This document shows, in pieces, positions 32,372 through 44,539 of a stretch of 64,000 nt of DNA. The position numbers and the translations under genes were made by a program. Each line of letters begins with the position of its first letter. The first letter of the stretch is position 1. The DNA lies in assembly GCF_932294415.1 (NCBI RefSeq), contig NC_065542.1:50694942-50758941 (forward strand), written 5' to 3'. A model generated the notes under the pieces. The model worked only from the letters and a program-made list of their open reading frames with translations, did not search any database and had not been told where the DNA came from. The stretch comes from Quercus robur. Its lineage: Eukaryota > Streptophyta > Magnoliopsida > Fagales > Fagaceae.

Positions 32372-32885
32372 CATTTAAGAAACTAGTATCTTGAGTCTCT
32401 AAAGTTCGAGTTCGGTAACAAAATCAAGCCTTAAAGACTCGAGTTCTAGTGCTGAGGTGGAGCAATTTATCCACATCGAACTAGAATTTCTCAAACTCAA
32501 GTTCTATATAAGTATTTGAAGATGAAGATGAAGATGAAAAAGAACTAGATCTGAAGGAAGAAGAACTAGAACCGAAGGAAGAAGAAGAATAGAGAACACG
32601 ATTTGAAAAACGTAGATCTAAAGAAGAGAAACAAAGATCTAAAAAAGGCAGATATGAAGAGGCAGAACGATCTAAAAAACAAAAGAAGAATCTGCAGAAA
32701 TAGATGAGAAAGAAGAAGTGCAGAGGACAAAGAGGAATGGTCTGGAATGGTGGAACTCAAGTATTATAAACTCGAGTTCCACGTGGATAATTATTGTTTG
32801 TCAGCTCAGAAAGTCGAGCATTTAAGACTCGAGTTCTATCATGAAACTTGAGTATTAAAAACTTGAGATGCTATTTTTCCACATT
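32372..32885 (-). mobile_element. TIR element with CTCGAG-rich ends, copy 2 (inverted)
   Basis: It ends GAGATGCTATTTTTCCAC, the exact reverse complement of the start of copy 1 near 15867, apart from one G/A change. It begins AAGAAACTAGTATCTTGAG, matching the other end of copy 1. Internal CTCGAGTT and AACTCGAG words recur, and the middle is a GAAGAA-rich purine tract. It is non-coding. Flanking TTTTGAAAC / TTTTGCAAAC may be a degraded target duplication. Confidence 0.65.
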
Positions 32886-33309
32886 ATTTTGCAAACATCA
32901 CCACTAACAAAAATTCTTAAAAATTTAAGGCTAAATGGAAAGAAAAAAAAAAAAAAATCACTTTTTGCCTCTCCACTCTTCATGGAAAAAGTATGTCATA
33001 AGTTTGTCTTATGGAGTGCCCCTTTTGTATTTGCCCCCTTCGTATTTGGCGGGCCCACACACCTATGTTATTCACATTCCTTTGTTCCAAACACATCTTG
33101 AATTATTTTTTGCCTTTAAAAATTGTTTAAAATTTTCAGTTACCAAACACCCTAGAAAGTGATTTTATAGATAATGTGTTTTTAACTTTTCAAAAAGTTT
33201 GTCAATAGTCTTGTAGCTCAATTGGTATTTTATGACATTTCCAACAAACACCTCTCTCTATCTCTCATAAGTCTAAGCAAATCGGCACTAATGACAAACA
33301 GTGGAAGAC

Positions 33310-33525
33310 ATTAAGAGCCTATTTAGCATGTGATTATTTGCTTCAGCTTAATTTGATTTTTTAGCTTATTTTGGTACTGTTCATAGGTCTCATTGCACTT
33401 TTTGATACTATTCATAATTCTCATTGTACTATTCAGCTAGTTTTTAACCCTTTTTTTTTTTTTTTCTATACTTTTAGTAAAAAGTTTTTAGTTTCAGTTA
33501 AATAAGTTATTTCCAACGGACCCTG
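33310..33525. mobile_element. Degenerate MITE (hAT-like family)
   Basis: It starts GAGCCTATTTAGCATGTGAT and ends AACGGACCC after a poly-T run, with internal TACTATTCAT...ATTGTACTATTC repeats. This pattern is common to short hAT-derived elements. A relative lies near 56700-56905. Boundaries are approximate. Confidence 0.4.
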
Positions 33526-33599
33526 GAACCAATAGGATTAATGTTCATGGGTAAACCAATGCAATATATATTTTTATTTTAATTAATTGATTAGTTTGA

Positions 33600-34200
33600 G
33601 GATATTTTATGATTACTATTAGAGATGTTTGCGGTGTGGTTCAATACACTTTTAGGTTATTTTTAGTATCGCACTTTTGTGGTGTTTTTTGGCCAAAACC
33701 ATCATTGCACCGCACCTTAGTTTGTAATCATATGTGCAGTGCAGTTTGATGTGGTGTACAAGGTGTGTTTTGGGCTAGTATATTTTTCAAAATGTTATGT
33801 GCAATTACTAGTTTGCTATTAATAACCATGACAATACGACAGAAGCAATTTGTTTCAAAAACAATATAACATGAGCAACAAAAAAGTAGCACAAATATAT
33901 ACAAGACCAAAAAAATGAAAAGAAAATCCATGATAGATTGACAGTGAACTAAAAGTACCACAAATATACAGAAAATAAAAAATAATAAATCATGGCAATA
34001 AATCATACACAATTATATACGTTAAACAAATATAATTTGTAACACAAAAATGCTTAACAAGTAACGACCAAAAGGTCCATAATGGTGTACTATAAAATGC
34101 TGCCACTTATGTAAATGTGACTTTACTTGATATTTTTTATTTTTTATTTCTTGTGCTGATTAGAACATTGAGTCACACATTTGCATATGTGACATTGTTT
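33600..34200. other. Non-coding stretch with GCGGTGTGGT-type repeat words
   Basis: It contains TTTGCGGTGTGGTT, GCACCGCACC and GTGCAGTGCAGTTTGATGTGG words near 33625-33770, typical of degenerated TE ends. The frame at 33728-34012 is hydrophobic by composition and not a convincing gene. Confidence 0.4.
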
Positions 34201-34369
34201 CATTGGTTGAAATAATTTCTCAAATTTTAGACCGTCTTTTTAAAAAAAGAAAGGAAAAAAGAAAAAGAAAAAGAAAAAGAGAAAAACTCCTGAAAAACCA
34301 AAACAAAAGAGAAGTATTGATGTTCCTAAAAAAAAAGAAAAGAAAAGAAAATAGAGAAGTCTTGAAAAC

Positions 34370-34470
34370 TAGAATGGGCCTTTAAAAAAAAAAAAAAAAA
34401 GAGAGAAAAAGAAAATTAGAATGGGCCTCGTTCGGCTGTAGACAGTAAACTGTGCTTAGGCCCATTAAAT
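34370..34470 (+). promoter_or_regulatory. Site II (TGGGCC/GGCCCA) promoter elements
   Basis: Three GGCCCA-type motifs (34375-34380, 34422-34427, 34459-34464) lie 115-205 bp upstream of the ATG at 34580. Such motifs are typical of promoters of housekeeping and growth-related plant genes. No TATA box is evident. Two of the motifs are preserved in the truncated copy at 31315 and 31351. Confidence 0.6.
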
Positions 34471-34579
34471 TAATCGTCTTCTTCAATCTCTCTCATTCTG
34501 TGATTTGAAAAAACAAAAGCAAAGGAAAAGCAAAGCAAAGCAAAGAAGAAGAAAAAAGAAAAACTAGGAGGAGAAGAAG

Positions 34580-37500
34580 ATGATAAGGACTCGATTGGTG
34601 TGGTTGGGTCTAGGATTTTCAGTTACAGGAGCCGCAATTTCCCGGTTCATCTGGAGAGACTTGTGGGTTGATCGCTATGCTCTTCTCTCTGATGTAAGTA
34701 ATACTACTAACCCACTAACCAACCACACACCCTTATCAATTATATTCAACTCTAAGTGGCTGTTTTTTTTTTTTTTTTTTTTTTTTTTTGTGGGTAGGTG
34801 AAAGAACTTGATGCTCTGCAAGCCAGAGTGTCGGAGCTTGAGTCACTCTCTTATCCCAAATCAAATCCGGGTCAGGTAATTTTCTCCACTGTTTATTACT
34901 TTTGAACTTATATATCAATTTTTCCTTATCTGGGTTTTCATTAGAATTTTATTTTATTTAAGTTAAATATAAAAAGGATAGAACTTTCATCCAGACTAGT
35001 TTGAAAGAAAGTTCAAATGAGCATAAGTAGTCATGCAATTTTGTTTAAATGACTTTAGTATCTGTTTGGTACAACTTATTTTTACAGCTTTTTGAAAATG
35101 CGGTTGTTTGAAAAAAAAAAAATTTTCAAAAATTGTATGTAAAAAGAGTGAATGTAGCTTGAACAAGTGCGGTTTGATAACGTGTTAGTACTAAACGGGC
35201 ACTTAATGCTTCGTCTCACTAGAATTTGATGTGGACGATTTTATGAATCACAACATAAAGCCCTGACCAATTACATTTTTATTATTGAGCTCTTTGTTTT
35301 ACAATGTACCCATTAAATGGTATATATAGTAGGCTAATCCTAGACTAACTGTAAGGTTGCAGTAGTATAGTTAGGATTACGTGTACAATATTAGGACCGT
35401 AACTCTTGGTATGTTTCAATGAGGGTAATACAATGAATCTGGGCCCCAAAGTTGTATCTCTAACAGTGTTTGTGGAAATTTAACTTGGTATTGAGAGTAT
35501 GGTTTTAGTTAGGGTAGAATGGGGGAACTTAATAAATGTCATCAACCCCAATTAGTTGAAGAAGGATCCCTACACCAACCCTAAAGGCTTAGTTGATTTG
35601 AGGTTTTGTGATTTCATTTTCATTGTCAATTATTGCATTTGCTTCAATAGAGTGGTTTCACAATAACCATACTGTTTAGCATGCTTGTTGCAGTTCTAAT
35701 TCTATGGAGTAAATGCCTATGAATGTGCACAGTTAAGGATATGAATTGTTGCTTCAATATGAAAAGAAACGAATGAAGTTGGCCAGCATACTTCATATGA
35801 AAAAATTTGGCTAAGATGAAATGGTGACGTAGTCGCAAACGTTGGGTTATTTGATTGTGTCCTTTAAAGTTCATAGGAGCATACTATCACCTTGTTAAGA
35901 TCATGAAATTGTGCCATGGATGATCGTTTTTCTGTAATTAGACAGAAGTATTTATATTTTATTGCATTGGGCTTCAGTTAGTGAAGCCTCAACCCTTAGG
36001 ATATCACCATTGGTACCCAGTTTGAGATTTTCTAGTAACATCATCATGTCATTATCATACTCGAACCCAATTAGCTTTAATATCAAGACCGTAACTCAAT
36101 ACTTCTAAGTTGCAATAATGACACATATAATCAACTCCAAGAATTTTATAATTTATCATAATATCAGTAAACTCTGTCTATGTTTCTGTTTAGTGTTGAA
36201 TATTTGTTCATAGCTGTTCCCAAACCTAGAAAAGGGAGTAAGGTTCCGGTAGGTTGATGGACAACAAAGAATTTAGGCTTTTTTATGGCCAAGAGCTCTA
36301 GTTTGACTGGCACCTCCTCCCTTTGTAAGTGCTAGGTGGAGGGTAAGGTCATGGATTTAATACCCAATGGGTGCTTGTGTAACTTACCTGTCAAAAAAAT
36401 TTTAGTCACCTTATTGTGAATGGATCCACTAGAATTTCAATTATGGGGGTAACAAAGAGTATGAATTTTTGTAGTTTTCTTATTGGGACTAAGGCTTGGT
36501 TGTCATTTTTGAGTTATTATAACGTGAGTAGGTTTATAATCACAGTTGAAATAATTCGAATATTTTAATATCCACTTCAAAGCACCATATCTTTGAAAGG
36601 CAATGTAAATGCAAGTGTGTACGTTGTCTAGGTTATCAAAAATAATTAAATTGTGAGTTTTCATGTTGGGTTTAATTTTACTTGTTAAATCACTTTCATG
36701 TTTCTGTGTAATTGATTCTTTGACCTGATGCTTAACATTTGATCCCAGGATTCTAAAATTTATCAAATTCATGTTCTCTAATTTCCTGTATTCTACGTAT
36801 TGATAATATACACAGTTTTTGAATCCAAGTTCCTTGCAATGTTGGTCAAACTTTCACTGCCTAAGAGTATGCATGATTTTGTCCAATGTCATTTGGAATA
36901 TAGCGTGAATAATAGATTTCTAGCAGTGTAATGCTATGATAGATCATCCTCTTATTAGCTCTCTAGAAATATATTCGAAAGCAACTGCCTGACAAGAGCA
37001 GAGTTGCAAGAGATAAGGCAGTGTTGCATCAAGAGACATGATTGGTGATTGTGTAGAATGACAAAAGACCTTTTGTAAGGGAAAGGGAAAATTAAAAAGG
37101 CAGGGAAGGCGGGGGGGATGGGGGAGAGTAAAACACAATTATTGACACATTATCAGTCTTATTCTCTATATTGACATGGTCCTCCCTTTTTCAATGTGGA
37201 GTCAATGCAATGGCAAAGAATAGGGGCACCACCAAATGAGGAAGATCATTAGAACACAAAATAAATTATTACTGTTATATTTATTCTATGCAGCCATGGA
37301 AGATTTATTGTTAAAGGTTGAGTTATAAATATTATAGGGTTAAAATCGTTTTAATTTTACAAGTTATTGTTAGTTTGTAATCGGTGGCAGAACTGTAAGC
37401 TCTGCAATTCCTGTGAGTTTAGGTTATTTTGGTAAATTAGGTAGTCTAGAATTATTGAGTAGATTCTAACTATCTTATTTTTATTTCGTTTGTGTAATTA

Positions 37501-40500
37501 GACTTTTATTACCGTATTAGGTTTTTATTGTACTAGTCTAAGTAGGAGTCCTAATTCTCCTTGTACGAGAAAGAGTCCTTACATATTTGTGCTCAAAGTA
37601 CTCACAATGGATTGAGAGTTGATTACTACCTTCCTTTTCTTTTCTGTCACTCCGTTACTCTTCCTGTTTTCACAGTTGCTGTTCACAGCTTGTGGACAAA
37701 TTCAATCTCAATTTATTCTCTTGTTTGTAACCCTAAATTAAACATTTTCCCTTCCCTACCAAACCCTAGTCTTTCTTGGACCCTAAATTTTCTAAAGTTA
37801 AATGCTAAACCCACAAATTCTCCACAGGCAAACGTAGATAGATTCCTCCAATCTTTCCTATGTGTACCTTTTAGCGGCAAATCCAATTCCAAAATAAGAT
37901 CTTAAAATTCCATCATTGTTGATGTAAACCCATTGCATCTAGATCTTTCTCTCAAAAACTGAATCACAATAAAATTCCTAGCTAAACAACTTCCATTTGT
38001 CAAAGGCTTCTCACAATTCCTACTGCAAACCAACTCTCAGTTTATTGTCATTTGAGCCGTAAACTACATTTAATGCTCATAAAAAACAACCTTCACCATT
38101 AGGGTACAAACAAAAGACTGAGAAAACCCCTATTGCAACTTCTATCTTCTCAACCACTCTCTTATCCCACGTTAAAAGAACACACTCAGCAGCCCCAACT
38201 GCTGCATGAGCCTTTCATTCCACACAAGGACTGCTTCATGAGCCCCTGTGGTTTATTTTTGTCAGACCACAATCCACATCCCCCTTTCATTCCATCAACA
38301 ATCTTCGCACCACTAATTTCTTATCTAGATTATTCACCCCTGTACAATTCATGAAATCAACCTCAGCTTCATTTTGGACAAAGCAACAGCCTAGGGATCT
38401 TAGGGGCTCTTCTACTACCACCCTCCCTCCAAGCACCATAGTTAACAGAGGACACTAGGCTTCACAACTGCCTTTTGCCTATCACAAGAGCACCTTGCTT
38501 GGGGAGCCTCGAAAAAAGCCATCATTTGATCCTCAAATTCCTCAATTGAGACATCCATAAATCTACTAAAGCCTTTGACACGTTTTATTAGCCAATCAAA
38601 TACTTCCTCTCTTTCATTAACATTTAGTGGATCAAATTCATATGGTTCCTAAGAAACAGGTCTGGTTCCTTCCCCTCCCCCTCCCCCTCCCCCAAAATAA
38701 CTTCACCAAAGGGCACTAATTCACCACCAAGCACATGCGCATAATTGAAATTTTTTCCACTTTGAGCAATATTCTTTCCAACAATTTTTGTTTCATTATA
38801 CCACTGCACTTCCATCATCAATAAGTCAGAGTGAACAAGTGAAAGCATAACTTTCAAAGACCCCACATCCCCATTAACAGGTTCCTCCTTAAAACAACTC
38901 ACCGCATCTACCTTCAGGAGGACACTAGTCCCCACTTCTGTAGAATTGGGCAAGAAAAAATTTCTTGATTTGGGACCAACACCAAAGTCCCCTTCCTCAC
39001 ATTGCTCACTTAATCAAGCTTCTCACCTTCTACAGATTTCCCACCTTTTTTGCGTCCTCTATATTGGAGTATTACTTTATAAATCCTTGTCTGGAAGCAC
39101 TTGGGATTTGAAAGGCTGACCTTCTTCATGGGAATTTTCCCTATTCCTTGTTCTGGAATTTCCTTGACACGTAGAGATACTTCTACTTTGTTCTCATCTG
39201 AACTATTACTTTCAAACTCCCACTGGATTAAGTTGGTCTCCTATGCCAGTAGTGTAAGCTCTTTAGTTTTTAAGCCCGCTTTTAGTCACTGGTACTGTTG
39301 GGTCTTTCAAGACTTCTTTGGCTTCCACTGAGGGTTTTCTTCTTCCCTTTACTATCAAAAATTACATGGAGCATTTTAGTAAAATTTGAATACAAAAAAT
39401 AAAAATTCCCACTGCTATGATCATGCCTTTTTATTTTTTGATACTCAGATAAATAAGACAAAAATTCAGGAAGTTTTAAAACAAAATTGCTGATGTGGCT
39501 TAAATCCTGTAGTTCCTGTGATCATCACCTCTGATTACTCCTGTTTTGATACTGTATGGCATGAGACGCAGTGGTCTCTAACAGGCTCTAACACCTTCAC
39601 CAATGATGCTCCTCCTCCCTTCTTCCAGTAGCAAGCCATATGGTTATACCAGTTAGAACTTCCTAATGTAACATGAGTTTGTCGTCCCCACTGGCTTGTC
39701 GACAAACCATTGACCCTCTTCTCTTGGCAATGGCTAGTGTTGAATTTAGACCTGATTTCATTGCCAGAATTCTGGACCTGATTTCATTGCCCGAACCTTT
39801 CCTCTAAACTGCAAGCCATCACTGGACAAAAATTGAGTTCACTTCCAACTGAGCTGGTATGCCTTTTGGGATGCAAATATAACAATGTGAGCCTAACGTA
39901 GAACTTTGTAAGAAGAAAAACAAAGATTAAACCACTTATCAAAAAAAGAAAAATAAAGATTAAACCTAGTAGTCAAAACCTTGGCTTGCTTGGAGGTAGC
40001 ACAAACAAAAGAAAAGTACTATAAGTCAACGCCTAGCTTGATTGGAGCTGGGACCAGACCATGGAGACAATTTCAATAGAAACTTTAATCATCAAAATAA
40101 TCTCTCATAATAGGAGTACAATAGTTTGTTTATATAGACTACTGAACCCAAATTCAAATTGACATAGGAAAGGCTACTTATTTAATTACAAAAATAACCT
40201 TGAATCTAATAAAATAAACTACTAGGTCCTAATATAAAATACAATTTACCAATAAGAGCACAGGTGATTTGCAAAATATTATAAAACTAAATTAAAATAA
40301 ATATTTCTATGTGCCTCCCGCATCAGAACAATTCTGAAAATTTAGGAACCTACAGCTGCGATTTTCATGGTGAATAACATTAGTGAGCCCTTTACCCATT
40401 GCATACATGCTGGAGAACGATTTGATGCTCCAATCCTTTGCTGCCTATTCCACATTACTTGTAACACATCTCAATCCTTCCAATCCAATCCAAACTGAGC

Positions 40501-41638
40501 CCATGTATCATCATGCCTCAAGAATCTGATGAGGGTCAATTCTAAAACCTTTAACTTGGACCTCGAATGTCTTCAAATCAATCTTGATTAGGATCATGCC
40601 AAATTCAGCAGAATAATCAAGGAAGGTTTGAGAGAAAATAAAGTGCAAAATGAATTTGGTGTGGATTGGGTTTGATGTATGGTGTTTCTACTTTCCAGTA
40701 AGTTATGTAGTCTATTTAGGCGATTCACATGAATGCCAATGTGGCTATAATGATGGAGAGAGGTTGTTTCATTGGTGGTATGGGTCAAAAATCAATTGAA
40801 AACTTTCTGATTTTCTACAATCTTTTAGCTTTAGTTCTTGAGTTATATGTATTTGTTCATGTTTAGAGTGTTCATCATTGTCAACACAATGTTCTTCTTT
40901 TTCAATAAAATTCCTATTACCTATATAAATAAAAAAATCAATAGAAAACTTATTGCCCTAACACTCTATTTTTCCTGGAGAAATGCAGCAGCCGTTACCA
41001 AGTATATGGTATTAGATTTTAAGTATGTATATAAACCTTTTTAGAATATACTTTTGAATCTTTTTTTTTTTTGATTGGTAACTACACACGAACCTAGGGG
41101 TCTTGAACCACAACCTCACAATTTACCCTACTCTTACAAGGGAAGAAGATGCCATTTGAGCTAAAGATCATTGGCATAGGCTAATGTTGTGGTTGAAGTC
41201 TTTTCTTACACTTATTCTGTAAATTCAAGTTAACTGAGATGCTCTGGAGTACTAAAATTGTGTGATGCAAATGAACCCTCTGGTGTGATGCATAGGCTTA
41301 TCCTTCTTTGATTTTTGACAAATTATATATCCTTAAAACCTTGCAAATCTTGATTACTCACCTTTAGATCCCTAACATCCCTATGGCGAAAACCTTAACT
41401 CACTTTATTTGCACTTTAAAATAATTTTAGGTAAGTTAAACCAACTTACATTGAGGTTTTTATGGAATAACATTCCTTTCTTAAGGTTTGTATAAATGCA
41501 ATAGATAAGTCAATGTCGTCCCATGTCATGACTTAATTCCTTAATGGAATAGTCCATTTAAAAAATAAAAATACAAAAGATTCCTACTCATTTATACAAA
41601 CCTCAAGTGGGAGTGTCATTTTGTCCATAGTTTTGGTA

Positions 41639-41674
<36 letters not shown>

Positions 41675-43240
41675 GGGTAGTTAGGAAGTCATGTATAAAA
41701 TTATCTGCCACATTTATTCAAACCTCAAGAGGGTGTCATTTTGTTTGTAGTTTGAGGTGGAATGTCATTTGTGAAATCTCAATTTGGAGTAACCAATTAT
41801 TTATTATTGGTAATATTCAAACTTGAGGGTGAAGAAAAGTTGGAGACAAAGTTTATTTAGGGTGAATGATGGTATTTAAAGGAGAAGTACCTCCCACAAA
41901 TGAGTAAGAAGAGCTTTGCGGCACTTACCGGTATCCATGTTTTGCTTTTTGTAGCCATCACTAACTTGGGGTCACCTTGACTTTAAAGAAATGGAGAGAG
42001 AAGAATAATGATGGTTGCATGTGTGAGTGTTTAAATTCTTTTCAAGTCAAGTAATAACTCTTATGACTTTTAATAATGTAGCTTCCGTGTCTTTGGATGG
42101 AGTATTTTTTTCCCCACTTTTGTTGATGTGGGCTCTAATCTTGATATGGGAGTGGAGACAATTTTATTTTAAGAGTCAATTGTAATTTTTATTGATTTAT
42201 AATATTTGCAGGAGTCAAGGATGCTTTTGTAATTCTGATTTCTTAAGTCAAATCAGAATTTGGTTTTAGTCCTATTAGTCTATATATCATGCTCATACAA
42301 AGAGTTTACAGTTTGAGTGATAAAATTATTCTTTAGAATTTTCCTTCAATAACTCGATGCTGGTTCTAGGCACCCTAAATGCAGGTTCCTAGGTCTATTA
42401 TTCAATTTTGTTGTTTCATAAATTTTGGTTGTCTAATGTCAAGTTTAGGTGCTACTCTTCAATCTAATAAAGCATTCCTTGGCACTGTAAACTTTTGCAA
42501 TCATTTTTCAGAAAATAATGGTAATCTTATAATGAAAGAAGTGGTTAATAAGTGTATTGGTTGTGAAATATACCCGGATCAATGTGTTAATTCACATCTC
42601 CATGTTTTAGATGTCCTCCCTTTTAGCATAGTCTGAGTGGTTGGGATATTATGATATGCTTCAATCTTACTGTCCATATCATATGGTTTGTGATTTCTTT
42701 TCTTCAACAAGGTATTATTGGAGGTTTAGGCAGATATTAGGACACACGAGCTGTAATTTGGATTGAGATCTAGTACAATATGCAATACCTTCTTATCAGT
42801 TCAGATCAAAAGTTAAAAAGTTTATTTTTGATATCAAATCATTGGATCAAGGAAGTTAAAAAGGTAAAAAAGTCTAAAATTAAAAAAAAATTGAAAAAGT
42901 GGAAATGATGTGAGAGGGATTGCATGGAGCAATAGCTATTGCACCGGATCTCAATCCTTGTAACTTAGTGTAATAAAAGCAAATAGTCAGACATAGTACT
43001 GGGTACTTTTGCTTTAGTCCAATTAGAATAAATAATTTTGACAACATTGGACCCGTGGCCATATATTTAAAGAAATAAACTTGTCATTTTTTTGTTATAT
43101 CATTATCAAGTTTGGTGGAATTTGATCCAACCATTTTGGTCATCAATCTATTCATGGATAGCTCTGTGACTTGTCTGTGTCTCACTCTTGGAGACGACAA
43201 TGACTTGTGTTTCTGCTGTCCTTAGATTACCTTGTGTGTT

Positions 43241-43284
<44 letters not shown>

Positions 43285-43378
43285 GTTTTAGAATTGTTTT
43301 GTTGTATGTTCTCCATTTATTTTTGTAAAAGTGTTCTAATAACTGCATTCTCCTCTGTTTTGGCAGGCTGAAGGCTAG
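34580..43378 (+). CDS. Small predicted membrane protein, 67 aa, three exons
   Basis: Exon 1 (34580-34693) encodes MIRTRLVWLGLGFSVTGAAI then SRFIWRDLWVDRYALLSD and ends at GTAAGT. Exon 2 (34798-34875) follows TGGGTAG and encodes VKELDALQARVSELESLSY then PKSNPGQ before GTAATT. The proposed exon 3 (43367-43378) follows TGGCAG and encodes AEG and a TAG stop. Exons 1 and 2 are in phase 0. The protein has one hydrophobic N-terminal segment (about residues 6-24, ending in a Trp/Arg-rich patch) and a short coiled coil (about 39-53). I recognise it as a conserved plant protein of unknown function. The last exon is tiny and the second intron is about 8.5 kb, so the 3' end is the least certain part. Confidence 0.65.
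35056..35204. mobile_element. Short MITE (hAT-like ends)
   Basis: The left end AGTATCTGTTTGGTA and the right end, read in reverse, AGTGCCCGTTTAGTA are imperfect inverted repeats. The AAACGGGCACT terminus is shared with the hairpin cluster ending near 1328. It is non-coding. Confidence 0.55.
36285..36402 (+). mobile_element. tRNA-derived SINE
   Basis: It starts AGAGCTCTAGTTTGACTGGC (degenerate box A), has box B-like GGATTTAATACCC, and ends GTAACTTACCTGTCAAAAAAA. It is the same family as the reverse copy at 41061-41178, which shares the GTAACTTACC-like tail. A target duplication was not resolved. Confidence 0.65.
38400..39340 (-). mobile_element. LINE ORF1-like fragment
   Basis: On the minus strand the sequence reads LTLLA, VKEIPEQGIGKIPMKK, then with frame changes PNSTEVGTSVLLKVDAVSCF, KEEPVNGDVGSLKVML, WYNETKIVGKNIAQSGKNF, GGELVPFGEVILGEGEGEG and, in another frame, DWLIKRVKGFSRFMDVSIEE. 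This matches the C-terminal part of ORF1 proteins that precede L1 endonucleases in plants. Stops and frame changes show decay. Confidence 0.6.
41061..41178 (-). mobile_element. tRNA-derived SINE (reverse)
   Basis: On the minus strand it has box A TTTAGCTCAAATGG, box B GGTTCAAGACC, and tail GTAGTTACCAATC followed by a poly-A run (the poly-T at 41061-41072). It is similar in layout to 36285-36402. Confidence 0.75.
41641..41671. repeat. (TA)n microsatellite
   Basis: A pure TA dinucleotide run. It lies among AAACCTCAAG/GGAGTGTCATTTTGT words (41440-41790) related to the TIR element at 57633-58185. Confidence 0.9.
43231..43282. repeat. Compound (GT)n(GA)n microsatellite
   Basis: A GT run passes into a GA run just upstream of the last exon of the small membrane-protein gene. 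It explains the Ser-Leu/Thr-His frames seen on the other strand. Confidence 0.95.
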
Positions 43379-43700
43379 CTTTAAATCATGCTGAGATGAT
43401 TTTCATACATTCTAGCATGACTTGTTTGTTGGGATTCTTGTGATAAGTTGAAGATTGTTTCTCATGGGAATCTTTATGTACGATAAGAGGTGACCTAGAA
43501 ATCTTCACATGGCTGTTTTACTATTATCTTTCTGCCTTGGAAAAGTTAAAAGGCTCAAAGTTAAAAACTTTCTTTGTTGCTGTGCCATTTCCACATACTT
43601 TACACTGATTGCTACTATGTTCATCTTCCCTGTTTTGATGAACAACTAAAATTACATTTATAAGTGGCGTTTGTTCTGGAGGGGTATGAACAATTTGATG
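43379..43700 (+). other. Probable 3' UTR of the small membrane-protein gene
   Basis: The sequence after the TAG stop is T-rich, has no open frame, and is less repeat-like than its surroundings. A polyadenylation site was not fixed. Its status depends on exon 3 being correct. Confidence 0.3.
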
Positions 43701-44295
43701 AATCCTTCCAGTGATGCAGGATCCTTATATTCGGCACCCGATGACTACATCTAACTTAAAATTTAAGTTGGTTAAGGGTATATATATATATAAGGTTTTT
43801 TTTTTTTTTTTTTTTTTGGGGTGTTATAGATTAGGGCGGAATAATCTGAGTGAAGGGCCTGAAAGCTGAGATACAACAAACAGCTAGTAAAGGGAAATAA
43901 CGGCTTCATATATCTTAATGATGTGTTTAGATGGCAGGGGTTCGGACATGTGGATTTGGATTTGGGTGATTGAAATTTAAATACTTTGTTTGGATGTTTT
44001 AAAAGAAGTCAAAGATTTGCATTTGACGAATCCACCAAAGATTTTAAAACTTTTAAAATCATCGAATTTGAAATGATATCTAAAATCAATTAATTTAAAA
44101 TCATGGCATTTTAATTATATTAATTTAATATCCAAATCCAAATTCAAATTCAAGTTTTCAACACAACCTAAATATTTTCCACACATCATCACAATCCCAC
44201 AAGCATAAGTAATGTAAGCAATTAATGATAAGTAATCTCACAAAAAATACTTGTATACTTATCATCTATGGGTGATTGAATTATTGACCTGATAT

Positions 44296-44333
<38 letters not shown>

Positions 44334-44341
<8 letters not shown>

Positions 44342-44411
44342 AGACCTGATGTCAACAAATAGGATTATAGGAAGATGAGTTTTTCATGTGTTGCGCATAA
44401 ATTGTACATCA

Positions 44412-44465
<54 letters not shown>

Positions 44466-44538
44466 AGACCTGATGTCAACAAATAGGATTATAGGAAGAT
44501 GAGTTTTTCATGTGTTGCGCATAAATTGTACATCAAAC
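44334..44538. repeat. Exact 81-bp tandem duplication separated by (TA)n
   Basis: An 81-bp unit starting AAACTGAGAGACCTGATGTC and ending TACATCAAAC occurs at 44334-44414 and 44458-44538 with no visible difference. Each copy is preceded by a TA run, giving a 124-bp period. Confidence 0.95.
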
Positions 44539-44539
44539 A

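Larger units (their letters stand above)
34876..43366 (+). other. Long second intron of the small membrane-protein gene, filled with repeats
   Basis: It begins GTAATTTTCTC and ends CTGTTTTGGCAG. It holds a MITE (35056-35204), a SINE (about 36285-36402), a minus-strand LINE ORF1 fragment (about 38400-39340), a minus-strand SINE (41061-41178), TIR-like and microsatellite DNA near 41440-41790, and a (GT)n(GA)n tract. Open frames such as 42379-42636 have no recognised family. Confidence 0.55.

Noticed and set aside
42379..42636. 85-codon frame in the long intron
   Set aside because: No recognisable family. It is flanked by intronic repeat DNA and has no supporting splice or promoter signal.
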